A stretch of DNA of 64,000 nucleotides from the NCBI GenBank assembly GCA_911728455.2, contig OU452229.1, positions 23,859,347 through 23,923,346 of the forward strand, given 5' to 3'. Numbering within the stretch: the first letter of the stretch is position 1; each line of letters opens with the position of its first letter. Source of the stretch: Marthasterias glacialis (Eukaryota; Echinodermata; Asteroidea; Forcipulatida; Asteriidae). The translations under genes and the position numbers were made by a program. The notes beneath the pieces were generated by a model. The model did not search any database. It saw nothing but the letters and a program-made list of their open reading frames with translations, and was not told where the DNA came from. Positions 51,240-63,800 of this stretch are shown one piece after another.

Positions 51240-51700
51240 AGGTATCAAATTAAATTGAGTTGAAACACTGCACAAACAAGTCAAAGGCGAATCCAAAAGA
51301 AGTATCTACAAAATCAATCGAACCAGACCAACCAACGCCCACAGCAAAATTACTCTCTGGATCCGCCCCTTTGCTAGAGTAGTAGTAGTAGTAGAAGTAG
51401 AATTCAACTCAGGCATCAAATTAAATTCAGGCATCAAATTAAATTCAGGCATCAAATTAAATTGAGTTCAAACCCTGCACAAACTAGTTGCGATAATCAT
51501 AACCCTCCATCCTCCCGACGATTATCGCAACTATGCACAAACAAGTCAATTGCAAATCCAAAAAAAGCACCTACTAATCCTACAAAATCAATCGAACCAG
51601 ACCAATCCCCCCCACAGCAAAATTACTCTCTGGATCCGCCCCTTTGCTAGAGTAGTACTACTACTAGTACAGTAGTAGAAATAGAATTCAACTGTCATTT
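51240..51700. repeat. Local tandem duplication, second copy with an insertion
   Basis: Copy one (about 51240-51410) and copy two (about 51440-51690) share CATCAAATTAAATTGAGTT, TGCACAAACAAGTCAA, ACAAAATCAATCGAACCAGA and TTACTCTCTGGATCCGCCCC. Copy two contains the palindromic element at 51485-51533. It is upstream of ULK4. Confidence 0.85.
51485..51533. mobile_element. 49-bp palindromic MITE M11 with 9-bp target duplication
   Basis: TAGTTGCGATAATC ... GATTATCGCAACTA, flanked on both sides by TGCACAAAC. The sister duplicate has a single TGCACAAAC and no insertion. A 9-bp duplication is typical of Mutator-like transposons. Confidence 0.8.
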
Positions 51701-52258
51701 CGCACACAGCACAATTCACCACAAACAATCGGCAGGGTAGAGCGACATTATTGATACATAAATAAAACATCACTGGGTTATCGGTCAGGTCATGCTTTGC
51801 ATAATGCATTAATAAGGCTGACGTACGTCGCTCTACTTGGTCCTGTTTTCCGTCTACCTAAACAATCATACAAATTACAATGCCAATGGTCGATCGAAAG
51901 ACACCATGGATGGGAAGGAAAAGGGAACACTGTTTGCACCTTTATCATTCCCACAGTGCCTTGTGACCATTGAGTGAAGTCAATCTGGCAGAAGTCTCTT
52001 TTAATAATAACCATTGTTTTTATTAATTTTTATAAATAATTAATAGGGGGCCTATTCAATAATACAAATAATATTATTAATCATTAATAATAATGGTGAT
52101 TGTTGATTGTGAAGAGCAAAACAAAAGATGTGACAATCGAATCGCACATTCTTGTTTTTATATTAAACATTGGGTAAAAATATCCGTTAAAAGGAAGGAC
52201 GTATCATGACCTCACCTTTCATTTCCTTCATTTCTATTAACATTAGAGATGATTCACA

Positions 52259-52535
52259 GACACCTGTTTGATCGTTAAATGTTCTTTTTGGTTGTGTAGA
52301 ACTTTGAAGTTGAACCGCTTCCATTCGTTACACTCAAAACTATGCAACAACAGCGCGCCGCCAATGTCAGACTGGACATGGTACGCCTCTTGAGGGCGGA
52401 ATTACATCAAAGAATGAGATTGTCGACTGCTGACGGTGGTACTGCTGATGATACCACACACTCAGCTCACTAGTCATTCAGTCAGTTCATGTCGATTTGT
52501 CCAATATTTCAAGACTGTCTGGGTTTTGTTTTAAG
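52259..52535. promoter_or_regulatory. Probable bidirectional promoter region of ULK4 and HIBCH
   Basis: HIBCH starts at 52536 on the plus strand and ULK4 must have a non-coding first exon upstream of 50634 on the minus strand. The relatively GC-rich stretch near 52350-52450 (AACAGCGCGCCGCCAATG) contains a CCAAT-like sequence. No TATA box is evident. The assignment rests on gene geometry. Confidence 0.35.
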
Positions 52536-55500
52536 ATGTTGCCAAGATTTGTGTCCAGGTAAGTAGTTATTCTTCTGTGGAACTTTTTGTCTACAACAAA
52601 AATAGGGAAGAAAGGAACAGATCCACATGGCATATTCATAATAATTATTAATTTGTTGAGGAGTGAAATTTGATTTGTATTTTAATAATATTTAGTACTA
52701 CAGTACAGTATGTATAGCATAGCCGTAGCCGTACCCCTCGTCGTAGGCAGGTGTAAACTCATGAAGTTACGCCAGTCGAGTTGCAGGTTATCCTGCAATC
52801 GTTGGATAGCGTCTTCTAAACGCCTTTTTAATCTACCAACGTCGGATCCGTATCAAAATCTTGGGTCAACTCTGTGTTAATCCGGTCAAATTTCAACACG
52901 GTTCAAATCTGTTCCGCTTTCACACTAACGTTAACTCTGTGGGGAATCAGTTTGTGGGTTACATGTGTAACTTTCGACATGTGTATTGTGCGATAATATT
53001 TACATGGATTGGATCAAGAGCTCTCTCAGCTCAACCCACCTCCCGACTAGGGTTGGTTTTGACATGATCGAATGATCTAAACACGCGTCAACGCTGGATT
53101 GAAATGTTTGTAGTGTGAAAAGGTCAGTTATACTTGGACTCCATCAAAATAATACACATCTACATTTGTTCCATTTAAGCTCAGTGACTAGTTTTACTAA
53201 GACTAGAGAAGGATACAGCCAAAATGTTTTTTAATTCAAAGAGAACACCGGATACCAAAATGTAATGGGCAAATCGGCAACAAACGCAAAATTGTACTGA
53301 GCACACCAGCTCCAACTTAAACTTTAAAGGTAAATACAACCAAGTACAATTACAGGGCAATTAAAACCCATGGACACCTTGGCCAACACAGTTCCAGATC
53401 ACATTACAATGCACATAATCCCTTCAGGGCACCTTGACCAAACCACTTTAACAACGATGGGGCATGTATGCGCCCCTTCTACAAAGTTAAGCCATTTATA
53501 TTTAAGACAATTCGTAAATGATGATAATATCTGAAATACATGTAACAATAATTCAACAACTTGTGCAATAATAACCATTTTGATAAGGTCACGGATCGGA
53601 CCTGGAGATTTTCGAAAAGGCCTTAACTCAACAACATTCTCCTGCAGGATGACAACTGAACTGGAATTGGGATCTTTACACTTTTGAAGTTTATTTTAAA
53701 CTTAAGTCAAGAAAATATTACATTGTTTGTGTTTTGTAGATTGAGCATTGGTCGGGCATCAGTCATTTTTGGACATCTGCGCCAATCCAGTGCATCCATG
53801 ACAACCACAGCCACAGATGATGTCGTTTTATTTGACAAAAGGGACACGAAATGTGTGATCATGCTCAACCGACCCAAAGCTCTCAATGCCTTGAATCAAA
53901 GTATGATCAGATTGATAACTCCTAAGCTTAGGGTGAGTAAGGGGAAGGGACAGGATAGTTGCGATAATCTGAACCCTGGATCCTCCCGACAGTTGGAAGG
54001 ATAAAGTTTTATGATTGTTGCAATTAGGCGGAGGAAGGTTTTGCTGGGGTAAGATACTCTATCTGACAATGGAGGAAGCCTCCATTTTTTCACTCATTAT
54101 GACAAAAATTTGCAAAAAGATACTCTGTGTTTGGTCACAGTGAGTGAAAAGGTGGGGGTTGGATTCAGCATCTTTTCCTTTTGCTCAAATTCATTACAAG
54201 CAGATTTAACAGTTGATTTAAAAACTTGAACCCAACTGGAACACCCCCTGTGAGATATGATTATAAGATAGTTGTGATAATCGTAACTTTTGATCCTCCC
54301 ATCTATGACTGTCCGAAGGATCCAGGGTTAGGACTCTTGCAACTAAGAGGAATCAAAACAGGACCAATTAGGCCTAATCTTTTACAATTTTCTTTCATCG
54401 GCTCACTAGGAATGAAACCCGAACCCTAATGAACTGAATACTGATGATTTAAATTGACGTACATTGAGACACTTTTTGATTATTTTACAGGAGTGGGCCT
54501 CTGATTCATCTAACAGTATGGTCATCATTAAAGGTGTAGGAGGAAAAGCTTTCTGCGCTGGAGGGGACATCAAAGGTTCGATTTTTCACCTCATCCCTTC
54601 ATGTCTAAATAATACAAACCAGGGGTTAGAAAATCCCAATGTTTGTCAATCATTACTCTAGTAAGCAGCATAGATGTAGTCATTACTTCTACAGTCGATA
54701 GAGTAACGTACCTTACAGTCACAGAAAGATACAAGCACATTGTTAAATTGTGTTGCTGTTGATTTTCCTTACCAGCTGTCACAGAGGCAGGGAAAGAGGG
54801 GGATCCCCTGGCTACAGATTTCTTCAAGGAAGAGTACATCTTGAACAACTTGATAGCAAGAATGCCGATTCCTTATATAGCACTCATTGATGGCATCACA
54901 ATGGGAGGGGTAAGTAACTAAATATTCTAAAGATTGGAAGAAATCAGCAATTGAGGATTTCCTTTTGTGTGGATGAGAAAAAAGTGGTACAAGAAACCAG
55001 TTTTTAAAATATTAATCTTTCGTTAACAAAATTATAACAAGCACGGGAAGAAGAACAAGTAAGTTTCTGAAAAGATAAAGCAAAATTTACATGTTTTATT
55101 TGAACAGGGCGTTGGTTTGTCGGTCCATGGTCTCTTCAGGGTAGCAACAGAGAAGACTTTATTTGCAATGCCAGAGACGGCTATAGGACTATTCCCAGAT
55201 GTAGGAGGAGGTTACTTCTTACCCAGATTGACTGGTAAACTAGGATTATTTCTTGCCCTGACTGGCTACAGACTGAAGGGACGAGATGTCAAAATGGCGG
55301 GTGTGGCTACTCATTTTGTAGAGTCACAAAAGGTAAGACTTTTTTTCATCACCCTAGACCTTTTTTTTGAACATGCCCCACGCTCTATTTCTTTTTCACA
55401 TTGATTGCCATTCTGGGAATGTTTTCACTGTGACTGGTGCTCATTATATTTTCCTGCTGATTTGCATTAAGAGTTTGTACATTTACAGAGTTTGAAATAA

Positions 55501-58500
55501 ATGTGAACTGAACTTTGAACTAATGAAGAAATGATCCACCTTAGTGGGTGTGGGGAATGGGATATTTTCAGGCATGACATGCAGAAAAGCTTCCTAAAAT
55601 TAAGCAGAATAGTAAATAAAAAATGGCAGGAAAGCGCTTATGAAACACTGTCGCCCTCTTTCTGAACCTACAGTTAGGCTGTGTCTGAATTGGTGGCTTA
55701 GGCTGCGGCTTGATCTCCACTTTAGGATGTGTTGAAGTATAGAAGGTCCATAGCAACACCCTTAGCCACAGCCATAGCCTCATCCTCCAATTCGGATACA
55801 GCCTTACTTGTGTAATACATGCCCTCCTGGACATTGTGTAAGACTTGATGAAACTGTATTGTATTTTCATAAATCCCCTGGTTTACTCTGTAATGTTTGA
55901 CTTCTCCACATAATCCTATTTGCGATGATGTAATATCTTATTTGTATGAAGCAGATAAGAGTAGGCTTATTTGTCAGCAGCCAGCAGCTGGGCTTCAAAT
56001 TGATGATAACATAGAGTTGTTTCTGTTCTAAAAGTAGGATTTATTATTGCACCTTTCATTGACCTGTGCACACTTTCTGCCAGACCAAATTTGACCTTTT
56101 GGGCTCTTGTGTCAAAAAGCTCTTGTGTCAGTTGTTGTATATGTCTATAAGAATATTAGAAGTTGCGTTATGGGTGTGTAGTAAGATTTAAGATCTACAG
56201 TTGTTGCCTTTATCTGCAAGCTCTGGATTTCAGTCTAGTTTTATTATTTTTTTCAGATGGCAGAATTAGAGGAGAGACTATTAACATTATCAAGTCCAAG
56301 CCAGTCTGATATAGCTGACCTACTTGATAAATATCAAAGTCAGGTATGATATAAAGATTGGACTATATTATTATTATTATCTTCTAGTATGCAATAATCC
56401 TCCAATCAGATTGCTCAACGGGAGTGTGATAATAAACCATATCATACTCCCAGTAGTCTTTATTGCACTCTGCGTACTTAGAGTATCATGCGTCACGCTC
56501 CGTTTACAGACAGTGCAAAATAAAGTTCTAAACTTGGCACTTTGCATGTGCTGCTCTTCATCAAATAATGCTCTAAACTTTTAAACTTTGTGCGTGTGAT
56601 TTGTATTGTATGTTTTCATGAGGCCGTATGAAGTTGACTGGAAGATAAATTCAGGGTCGTGGGACATGGGACGTAGAAGTGCTATATTTTCCCGTATTCC
56701 ACTCGCGCTAGTGTGATAACTTATATTATTATCGTTTTTTTATAGATGTTAAATTTCCATCGGCATGAAGAATATTATTTGTGTTTTACCCGTACACAGA
56801 GTACTGAGTATACAGTGCTTAACATACATCAGTGTATGGGTAAAATAAAAGTAATATTATTATTGTTATTATTCATGGTTTATTAAAAAGCATTCAATTG
56901 GGTAAACATTGAAACTTACATTTACAAAATTACAGAATACACAGCACGTAGTGATTTACCATGGTTTAATATTTTAACATCATATTTAATTTGACTCACA
57001 TGTATGTTTTGTACGTGTACTTTTTTGAGAAAGTCGTATGCAATTTTTATTCCACTTTTGAAACTTTGGTATTTGACAATGGCTACAGGTCTGCCTTAAA
57101 AGTGTAAAATTAGTGAACAATATTTTGTTTTCTTCAATATATTCCCTTTTTATGATAAAATCACTATAAACTTGTCCAAAAGATCCTTCTGCAAAATCTT
57201 GATTTTCCCAAGATGGACCACAGACTTTTTCTCTTTTTTTAAGGTTTTTTTGTAAGAGGTGAGACCCCTCTACTCAACAACTGTGATGTCTGATTTGAAT
57301 AACAACTTTTGATTGGTTGTCTGATTTGAATAATAACTTTTGATTGGTTGTCTGATTTGAATAATAACTTTTGATTGGTTGTCTGATTTGAATAATAACT
57401 TTTGATTGGTTGTCTGATTTGAATAATAACTTTTGATTGGTTGTCTGATTTGAATAATAACTTTTGATTGGTTGTCTGATTTGAATAATAACTTTTGATT
57501 GGTTGTCTGATTTGAATAATAACTTTTGATTGGTTGGTTTTGTTTTTTCCCAGAGCCAACTGGATGCAGACAAATCTTTCTCCTTGGAGCCATATATGGG
57601 TCACATCAACAGATTGTTTTCTGGAAGCTCATTGGAGGAAATCTTCCAGGCTTTAGAAAGTGAAGGCTCTGATTGGTCAATTAAGCAACTAGAGGTGAGG
57701 AATTGTGGTGTAACAGTGAGCAGGATTTCTTTAGGAATATTCGCAGCTTATCGGATTCAGGATGTGAGGTTTCAAGCAGTTGCAGAACAAGAAATAGTGT
57801 TCATATGCCTATGATTTTTATCTTTGAGAGGGCAAGGCATTTTTATTTTGCGAAGGGCACTTTATTGCAGCATTTTATAGTCTATGGGAAACTTGTGAAG
57901 GGGCCCAGCATAAAGGCTGAGAACAGGGCAATTAAGCTCATGACCTCCATGTAATTCCAGGCCTAAGTTAATAAAAAGGCAAGATATGTGCAGTCCGTTG
58001 AAATGAAGATGGCTTTAGGTGTATTTTACTCCTTGTGCTGGGTCTGTAGATGGTACACAAGGTCAAAATGTGTCCAGAAGCTTCTGTTGTGGTGGGCATA
58101 GAAGATGTTGATAACCTGTGTTAGGTTACTGACAATAGAGGCATATTTTTGCTGCACCTTGGCCTTTTTGATGGCTTGAGGTCTTCATTCAGGGCTGGTC
58201 TTCATTCTTCATAGCAGGCAATCTTTAGCTTATTATAAGAGTGAAAACTCACAGTGGGCAGGTGGGAGAAAGGACTTTCTTGAATCTGCCTACAGAGGGC
58301 AGTGTATCAATATGATCATTCTCAGACAAGAGGCCGAGGGTATCAAAGTGTTTCCAGTGAGTAAGATATTTGTAAACTTATTCATTTGTTGTTGGAATAG
58401 ATCTTAAAGAAGATGTCACCAACATCCATGAAGATCACTCATCGTCAACTGACTCTTGGGGCAAACATGAGCCTTGAAGACATGCTATCAATGGAGCTGA

Positions 58501-58996
58501 GGATTGCACATGGATGCATGGTAAGTACCCCCCCCCCCCCCCATCACACCATCTAATGTGACCCCCACTGAGGGCACCAAGGTCTCTTTTTCTACGGACT
58601 GAACATACACAAACCGCTGTATGTCTTAGGTGTGTGATCTCAAGACAGTCATCTTGAAAGAGAGGCTGGCCTCAGTGTGGCTGCTTACAAGATACATCAG
58701 AACTTTCTTACTGTACTATTCTTACATCACACAACAGGACAACAGTCACTTCTTAACCAACGGTCAGTTAATAGAAAGGCAAACAAAATGCTAGATATAA
58801 AAAGTGCCCTACAATATTTCTTCAGTTCCTCTTTCTTATCCCACAGAGAGGTAAAGATTTCTACGAGGGCGTTCGTGCTGTACTAGTGGACAAGGATAAC
58901 ACCCCAAAATGGAATCCAGACACATTAGAAGGAGTGACTGAAGATGTCGTCAACGATCACTTCCGCCATTTAGGTGATAAAGAATTGGTGTTGTAG
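52536..58996 (+). CDS. HIBCH: HIBCH, 3-hydroxyisobutyryl-CoA hydrolase (mitochondrial)
   Basis: Nine exons: 52536-52558, 53740-53932, 54491-54575, 54776-54909, 55108-55332, 56257-56343, 57554-57694, 58401-58520 and 58847-58996. They join to 1158 nt, 385 aa, against about 386 in human. The enzyme removes CoA from 3-hydroxyisobutyryl-CoA in valine breakdown in the mitochondrial matrix. The first 27 residues ([15 protein letters not shown]...) are Arg/Ser-rich without acids, as in a mitochondrial presequence. The crotonase fold is shown by [23 protein letters not shown] (oxyanion loop), [13 protein letters not shown] and [20 protein letters not shown], the last with the conserved catalytic-site Glu and Asp. 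The C-terminal half has [13 protein letters not shown] and [18 protein letters not shown], specific to this hydrolase branch. Introns contain a 31-bp minisatellite and several MITEs. A SINE begins 12 bp after the stop. Confidence 0.97.
53956..54026. mobile_element. MITE M11 copy in HIBCH intron 2
   Basis: Starts TAGTTGCGATAATC and ends GATTGTTGCAATTA. It shares CCTGGATCCTCCCGAC-type interior with the element at 51485-51533. Confidence 0.6.
54269..54345. mobile_element. MITE M11 second copy in HIBCH intron 2
   Basis: Starts TAGTTGTGATAATCG and ends CTTGCAACTA, with GATCCTCCCATC and GGATCCAGGGTT inside. Confidence 0.5.
55676..55804. mobile_element. MITE family M5
   Basis: AGGCTGTGTCTGAATTGGTG at the left pairs with CCTCCAATTCGGATACAGCC at the right. 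GGCTTAGGCTGCGGCT and AGCCACAGCCATAGCC continue the pairing. Confidence 0.75.
56380..56730 (+). repeat. Dispersed repeat DR1, copy 2
   Basis: Contains ATCCTCCAATCAGATTGCTC, ACGGGAGTGTGATAATAAAC, ATACTCCCAGTAGTCTTTAT and CACTCTGCGTACTTAGAGTA, as in 34450-34690. It is longer at the right end and lies in HIBCH intron 6. Confidence 0.65.
56795..56850 (+). mobile_element. 3'-tail fragment of SINE family A
   Basis: GAGTATACAGTGCTTAACAT followed by ACATCAGTGTATGGGTAAAA matches the SINE A tail. The tRNA-like head is absent. Confidence 0.6.
57288..57536. repeat. 31-bp minisatellite, 8 copies
   Basis: The unit GTCTGATTTGAATAATAACT plus TTTGATTGGTT is repeated almost without change. Only the first unit differs at one base. 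The array ends 17 bp before HIBCH exon 7. Confidence 0.95.
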
Positions 58997-59007
58997 AAGC
59001 ATTTTAT

Positions 59008-59345
59008 ACTGGAGCGTCGTGGCCGAGCAGTCTGGTGCACCAGACTTAAGTTGTGGTGTGTCAGAATGTGGGTTCGATTCCCTATGATGGCACTACTGTC
59101 CTTGAACAAAACACTTCACCATAATTGCTTCATCCATCTGGTGGGGTGTAAAGCCATAGGTTCTGTGTGTTGAGTAAGTACGTAGACTAACACAGTACAC
59201 TTATCGATTAGAGAAGGGGTTTGCCCTGGTGTTTCTGGCATGGTTGGCTGCAGATTGCATCGTATCATCTTGTAACCCCCTACAAGGTTCTATAGATGGG
59301 GTTCATAATTCAAACGTCAAACTTAGCTCTGCCTAACTGTCATTA
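59008..59345 (+). mobile_element. tRNA-derived SINE family B, copy 2
   Basis: Head GGAGCGTCGTGGCCGAGCAG, B box GGGTTCGATTCCCT, then CTTGAACAAAACACTTCACC, AATTGCTTCATCC, AGAGAAGGGGTTTGCCCTGG and CTTGTAACCCCCTACAAGGT. It lies just downstream of the HIBCH stop codon, so it probably forms part of the 3' UTR. Confidence 0.85.
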
Positions 59346-59388
59346 AAATAATGAGTGCTTTGACAAATGCCCGTCAGGTGTGATTAAA

Positions 59389-59770
59389 GGCAGGGGATAC
59401 TTTTGGTAGTTACTCAAAAAAAAAGTGACCATAAAAACTTACTTGGTAAGGAGCAACGAAGAGCTGTTGATAGTATAAAATATTGTGAGAAACGACTCCA
59501 GTGGTTTTTGAGAAAGAGGTTATTTCTCGCTGAAATATCTCAATCTGAGAAAGGCTTCAGGTATGAAGCCTTTTTCACATAATGAAAAACATGCAGTTTC
59601 AGCATTTTCAGATATTTCTGCGTGGAAATAACCACTCCAGATTTTCGCCGATATCTCAAGAATGCTAACATCTTTTGAAACAAAATTTTCAGGTTAGTTT
59701 TATGGTGTATCTATAATTATATAGGATTGAAACAGACGTACAGTACCAAACACCAATGGTATACCCTGCT
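59389..59770. mobile_element. MITE family M12
   Basis: GGCAGGGGATACTTTTGGTA at the left is mirrored by CAATGGTATACCCTGCT at the right. The body (TACTCAAAA, AACTTACTTGGTAAGGAGCA, GTTGATAGTATAAAATATTG) recalls an abundant echinoderm repeat from memory; this was not checked. Confidence 0.65.
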
Positions 59771-60419
59771 TGTAAGTACTAAATAAGAACGGTGTACTAT
59801 TATTAACGGTATTTTAATTATACCAGCAACAAATGTCTTTATGTATCAAAGCAATGGCAGATAAGCAAAGTTAAATCAAATACAAATTTATTCCAAGGAA
59901 CATCCAGTTCTGCAAATGATTGTATCTTGACTCAAACATTACCATCAGATGATTGTCATTTGGGTATTTATGACATACCAACACAGGAAAGAGATGAATT
60001 GTTTTTATTTTCAATGAATCATCATGGGATATATTAGTAATTATATTCATGTATTGTTTAATTATAATTAAGAACGGTTCCTAATTATCAAAAGGGCTTG
60101 GTTTATGGAGGTATCCCATGCATTAATTATTTCTTGCTTAATGGGTCGTTAGAGAATCCTTGAAAGCCATGCAATGTAAAAATAAACAAAAGCAAAGCTT
60201 GCAAACCAATACAAATTGCTTATTTTTACAAGGTAAAGGGTTAAATTTTTTCTTAGATAATAAATTGGCGTGAAGATTTCTTGTATAAAACCTCAGCAAC
60301 GGGTATGCTTTTGCTTTGATCAAATTGCTTGACGTGCATGGCCATGTTTATTACAAGCAGAATAAGTTTATCATAACTTGTATTGAAGGACTAAAATTAA
60401 GGACAGGTAATGTCAATCT

Positions 60420-60890
60420 CTTACTGACCCCTTGCACCAATGTTACTACTGTCTGCCATCGCTCATCATTTTGGGAGTCAAATTGCACGCACATATAAGC
60501 GTGTAAACGCTGCGTCCCCTAACATATGCACTACACTGAATGACAGCGACACCAACTCCCAGAATGGCCCAAGATTCAGGGATGAGATTTGATGTTTGTG
60601 AAAGTTCCTGAAAATTGGCTTGTGGGCCCAAGTTCCCCCTTCTTCTAGAACCAGAACCTCCACTATGTTACAATTCAGGAGGTTTACAGACTCTGTGGAT
60701 CACCAGAAATACATAACTACAGTTTTGGACACTAAATGTGGACTATTTCCTTCTCCCTTTGGTGATTGCTTTACTTCCGTCAAGAAAACTTGAAGGCTCA
60801 AGATTTTGAGCAAGTCCTAAAAAATCCTGAGAAATCACACGCCTGAATTTTGTTGTGATGATGACGTCAGGTAAATTGGGTCCAAGGACA
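60420..60890 (+). repeat. Dispersed repeat DR2, copy 2
   Basis: Shares CTGACCCCTTGCACC, GTGTAAACGC, TATGCACTACACTG and GATGATGACGTCAGGTAAAT with 43975-44190, with about 250 bp of extra sequence inside. Confidence 0.45.
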
Positions 60891-63800
60891 AATCAGAATG
60901 ATTAACCATGTGTTATGATACATCTAGAACCAAAAGAAAGGCAAGGCTTATCAAGTAACATATACTAAATATTTTAAACAAGAAACAATAAAATATATCA
61001 CTCCTTGATATGAAAAGAACACATGGACTATTCAGAGTTATTGTTTTTGGGTGTATTTTATTTAAATTGTTACCATGCCACTAAATAATGTGCTCCTTTG
61101 ATATATTCTACAGGATAGTCATGCATATCATGTCCAGAAACCGCTCTTGTAAAGTAGTTTCTATTATTTCCCTGATATATCCTAAAGCCAAGTTGATATT
61201 CTACTTCTAAATGGCAAGCCGATTATTTAAAGGACAACTAGCTGTAAAAAAAAATGTACAATATAAATACAACACTGAAACCCAAAATGCTGAATTTGGA
61301 GGATAGCTGACTGCCACTTTAAAGTCATCAACATTTTAAGATACATGAAGAAATGCCTTTAAGGAATGTGTTGCTCCTTAGGAATCATCTTACAGTTTAA
61401 AATCTTCTGCAGTAACAAATAATGGTTAAGCCAACTCTATATTTCAACGTTTTACCTTTGGTGTATTCTTTTCTATCCATGGAATCTAGTAACATTATTT
61501 AAAATTCCACTGGCCCATCTTAGATCAGATAGGAAGAAGAAATGTCTAAACTTGAGAGTTATAAGAATCGTCGGATACCTGCTTTAAATGAAAATGGACA
61601 CTGATTACTCCCTCTCAAGCTTATCGACTTGGCGACTCCATCTCAATCTTGAAACTTGTATTTTTTAACTAGTTGTGCAGATTTGCCTGCTTAGTTTCTT
61701 TAGTACTAAAGACCTTTGTTTTTCCCCCACAACACAATCAAGACTGTCATTAAAATAGTCTGTCCCCTTTACAATTGTTACTGTATAGGTCCTTTAACCA
61801 TACAGGATACAAAACAAAGATGGCTGACATGTATATCAAAGCTCTTATTTTACGTTTCAGTGCCAATAGTTGGAAAAAAAAAACCCAGAAACTACTCCTC
61901 AGAATCCTCTAAATAAGGCATCTCACCTATTGCAACTGAAGAATGTTCTATCTCATCTACATAGGTTTATGCTGGAAACATGTTCTTTAAACTACACTAT
62001 CTACAAGATTATAAAAGCTACGAGCATTTAAAGAGAAAGTCTGAGCTTTTTCAACAGTTTACAAATGCATTAACTTAATTGTAATTACATCTGGCAAAAA
62101 AGTCCTCTCAAAATATATATTAGATTGCAGCATGTAACTTTCTCCCTTTTATAAACGTCTCCTCAAATATTTGGATACTTTATCTTAAAACAAGATCAAG
62201 ACAACAAATGATTTGTCCAAGACAGTTACATGAACTTCAAAGATAAAATGTAGCAATAAAAACAAAATGTTGAGAAATATGAGAAGTAAATGTGCCTATT
62301 TGTTTCCCCATTCCCTGTAATAGCACTGTCAACTTGGGGCGAAACTTGCTGTTAAGGTCTTTGGTTTGATTCCCCCAGAGGTAGGCCTACCTGTGGATCT
62401 TACAGCACAGCGCAGAGTACAAGTCACTATTTATTATCACTGATGCAAAGTGTTACATCACATATAAACCTGGGAACAAATATAATAAATTGGTCCAAAT
62501 ATTACACATACCATTCTCAACCTGAACACCATAAGAGAAAACCAAATTACCAATTAAATGCGATTCTAAGAGTACTAAAAGAACAGGAAAAACCAAATTG
62601 TATAAATAATTTCAGTGTTGAAAAGAAAAGAAAAAGTTAGTTTAGAAGCAAAATTTGTTGTAATCTTTCACTCACTTGGAGCGATTTCAACATCTCGTAT
62701 TATACACATACATTTACACTTCATTGTCAAATATACAGTTAGCCGTTACAATGTGTACATTCCCTACTGTACTAATTACAGGCAGAATGCAAGAAAATAG
62801 CTTTAAAAATAATTCCTTCTATCGATCTTGGGACTGTACAGTGCTGTGCAACATGGCTCAATGTGTCTCTGTGCCATCAAGATTAATTGAAAATTCAGAA
62901 CAGGTGTACCTTTTGAATGTACAGTGCATTTAAATTGCAACTCAAAGACGTGTTGAGTTTTTATATATGCTGCCATGGTTATTGAGAAAATATTCACACG
63001 TCTGACTTAAATATACATATTGGCAAGGAATTAAAGACATATTGGATAATGACTAGCAATAATGCATATTAAACATCTTGTTTTGAGTAGTACACATTTG
63101 CTTTTAGGTGAATTCATAGTCCTGAAATATGAAAAAAACTATGAAACACCACATTTATGCTTACAGGAAATGTTAGCTCCACCCCCCCCCCCAACACCAT
63201 GATAAGTGACACGCATATTGTCTTAAGCTTTTTAATATACTTCAGACTTTGTCTCCCGGCATAACTGAGTCCATTGGAAGATCAAACTTCTCAGGATCAT
63301 TTCTGTTACTTTCAAACTTTCAGAAGAACATTTTTCAATTGTATTTTTTCATACGGCGACTTTCTTAAAGACAACATGTCTGTTCAAATCAGTATCTAAA
63401 ATTCTCATCTTAAAGAAACGAGATTTGATCTGAGTGTGCTTGTTCTTAGATGATCTGATGACATACAAGCTTTGAATGGATTTACTGTGATTGTCTGGAG
63501 AGTTTATTCTGACTAATGTTGAGAGAATTAACTCAATTTGACCAACAGAATCCCTTACAGGCCTGATACAGGCCTTACAGTGACCTCCGTTGCAACTTGG
63601 TCATTGCCTTGAAATGTTCCAATAGAAATTTACAATTTTCTTCTGGAAGTACCCTTTACCAAGAAGAAAATGCCTTGGTGCTCTTGCCTTGCCCTTGCCT
63701 TTCCCAGAACGAAGCAATCAGGCATGCCTTGACATACACACACGAGGTAACCAACACCATACTGTCTAGTCTTGACTTGCCTTTACCCCTCTCCTTGCCC

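Noticed and set aside
57239-57604. Three overlapping minus-strand frames rich in [11 protein letters not shown]
   Set aside because: They are translations of the 31-bp minisatellite in HIBCH intron 6. All three frames read the same peptide register by register.
62330-62460. Possible degenerate SINE (GGTTTGATTCCC-like B box)
   Set aside because: Only the B-box-like motif and a vague tail are present; too weak to list as an element.
62443-62933. Short open frames near the right end
   Set aside because: They are short, AT-driven frames without splice sites or recognisable motifs.
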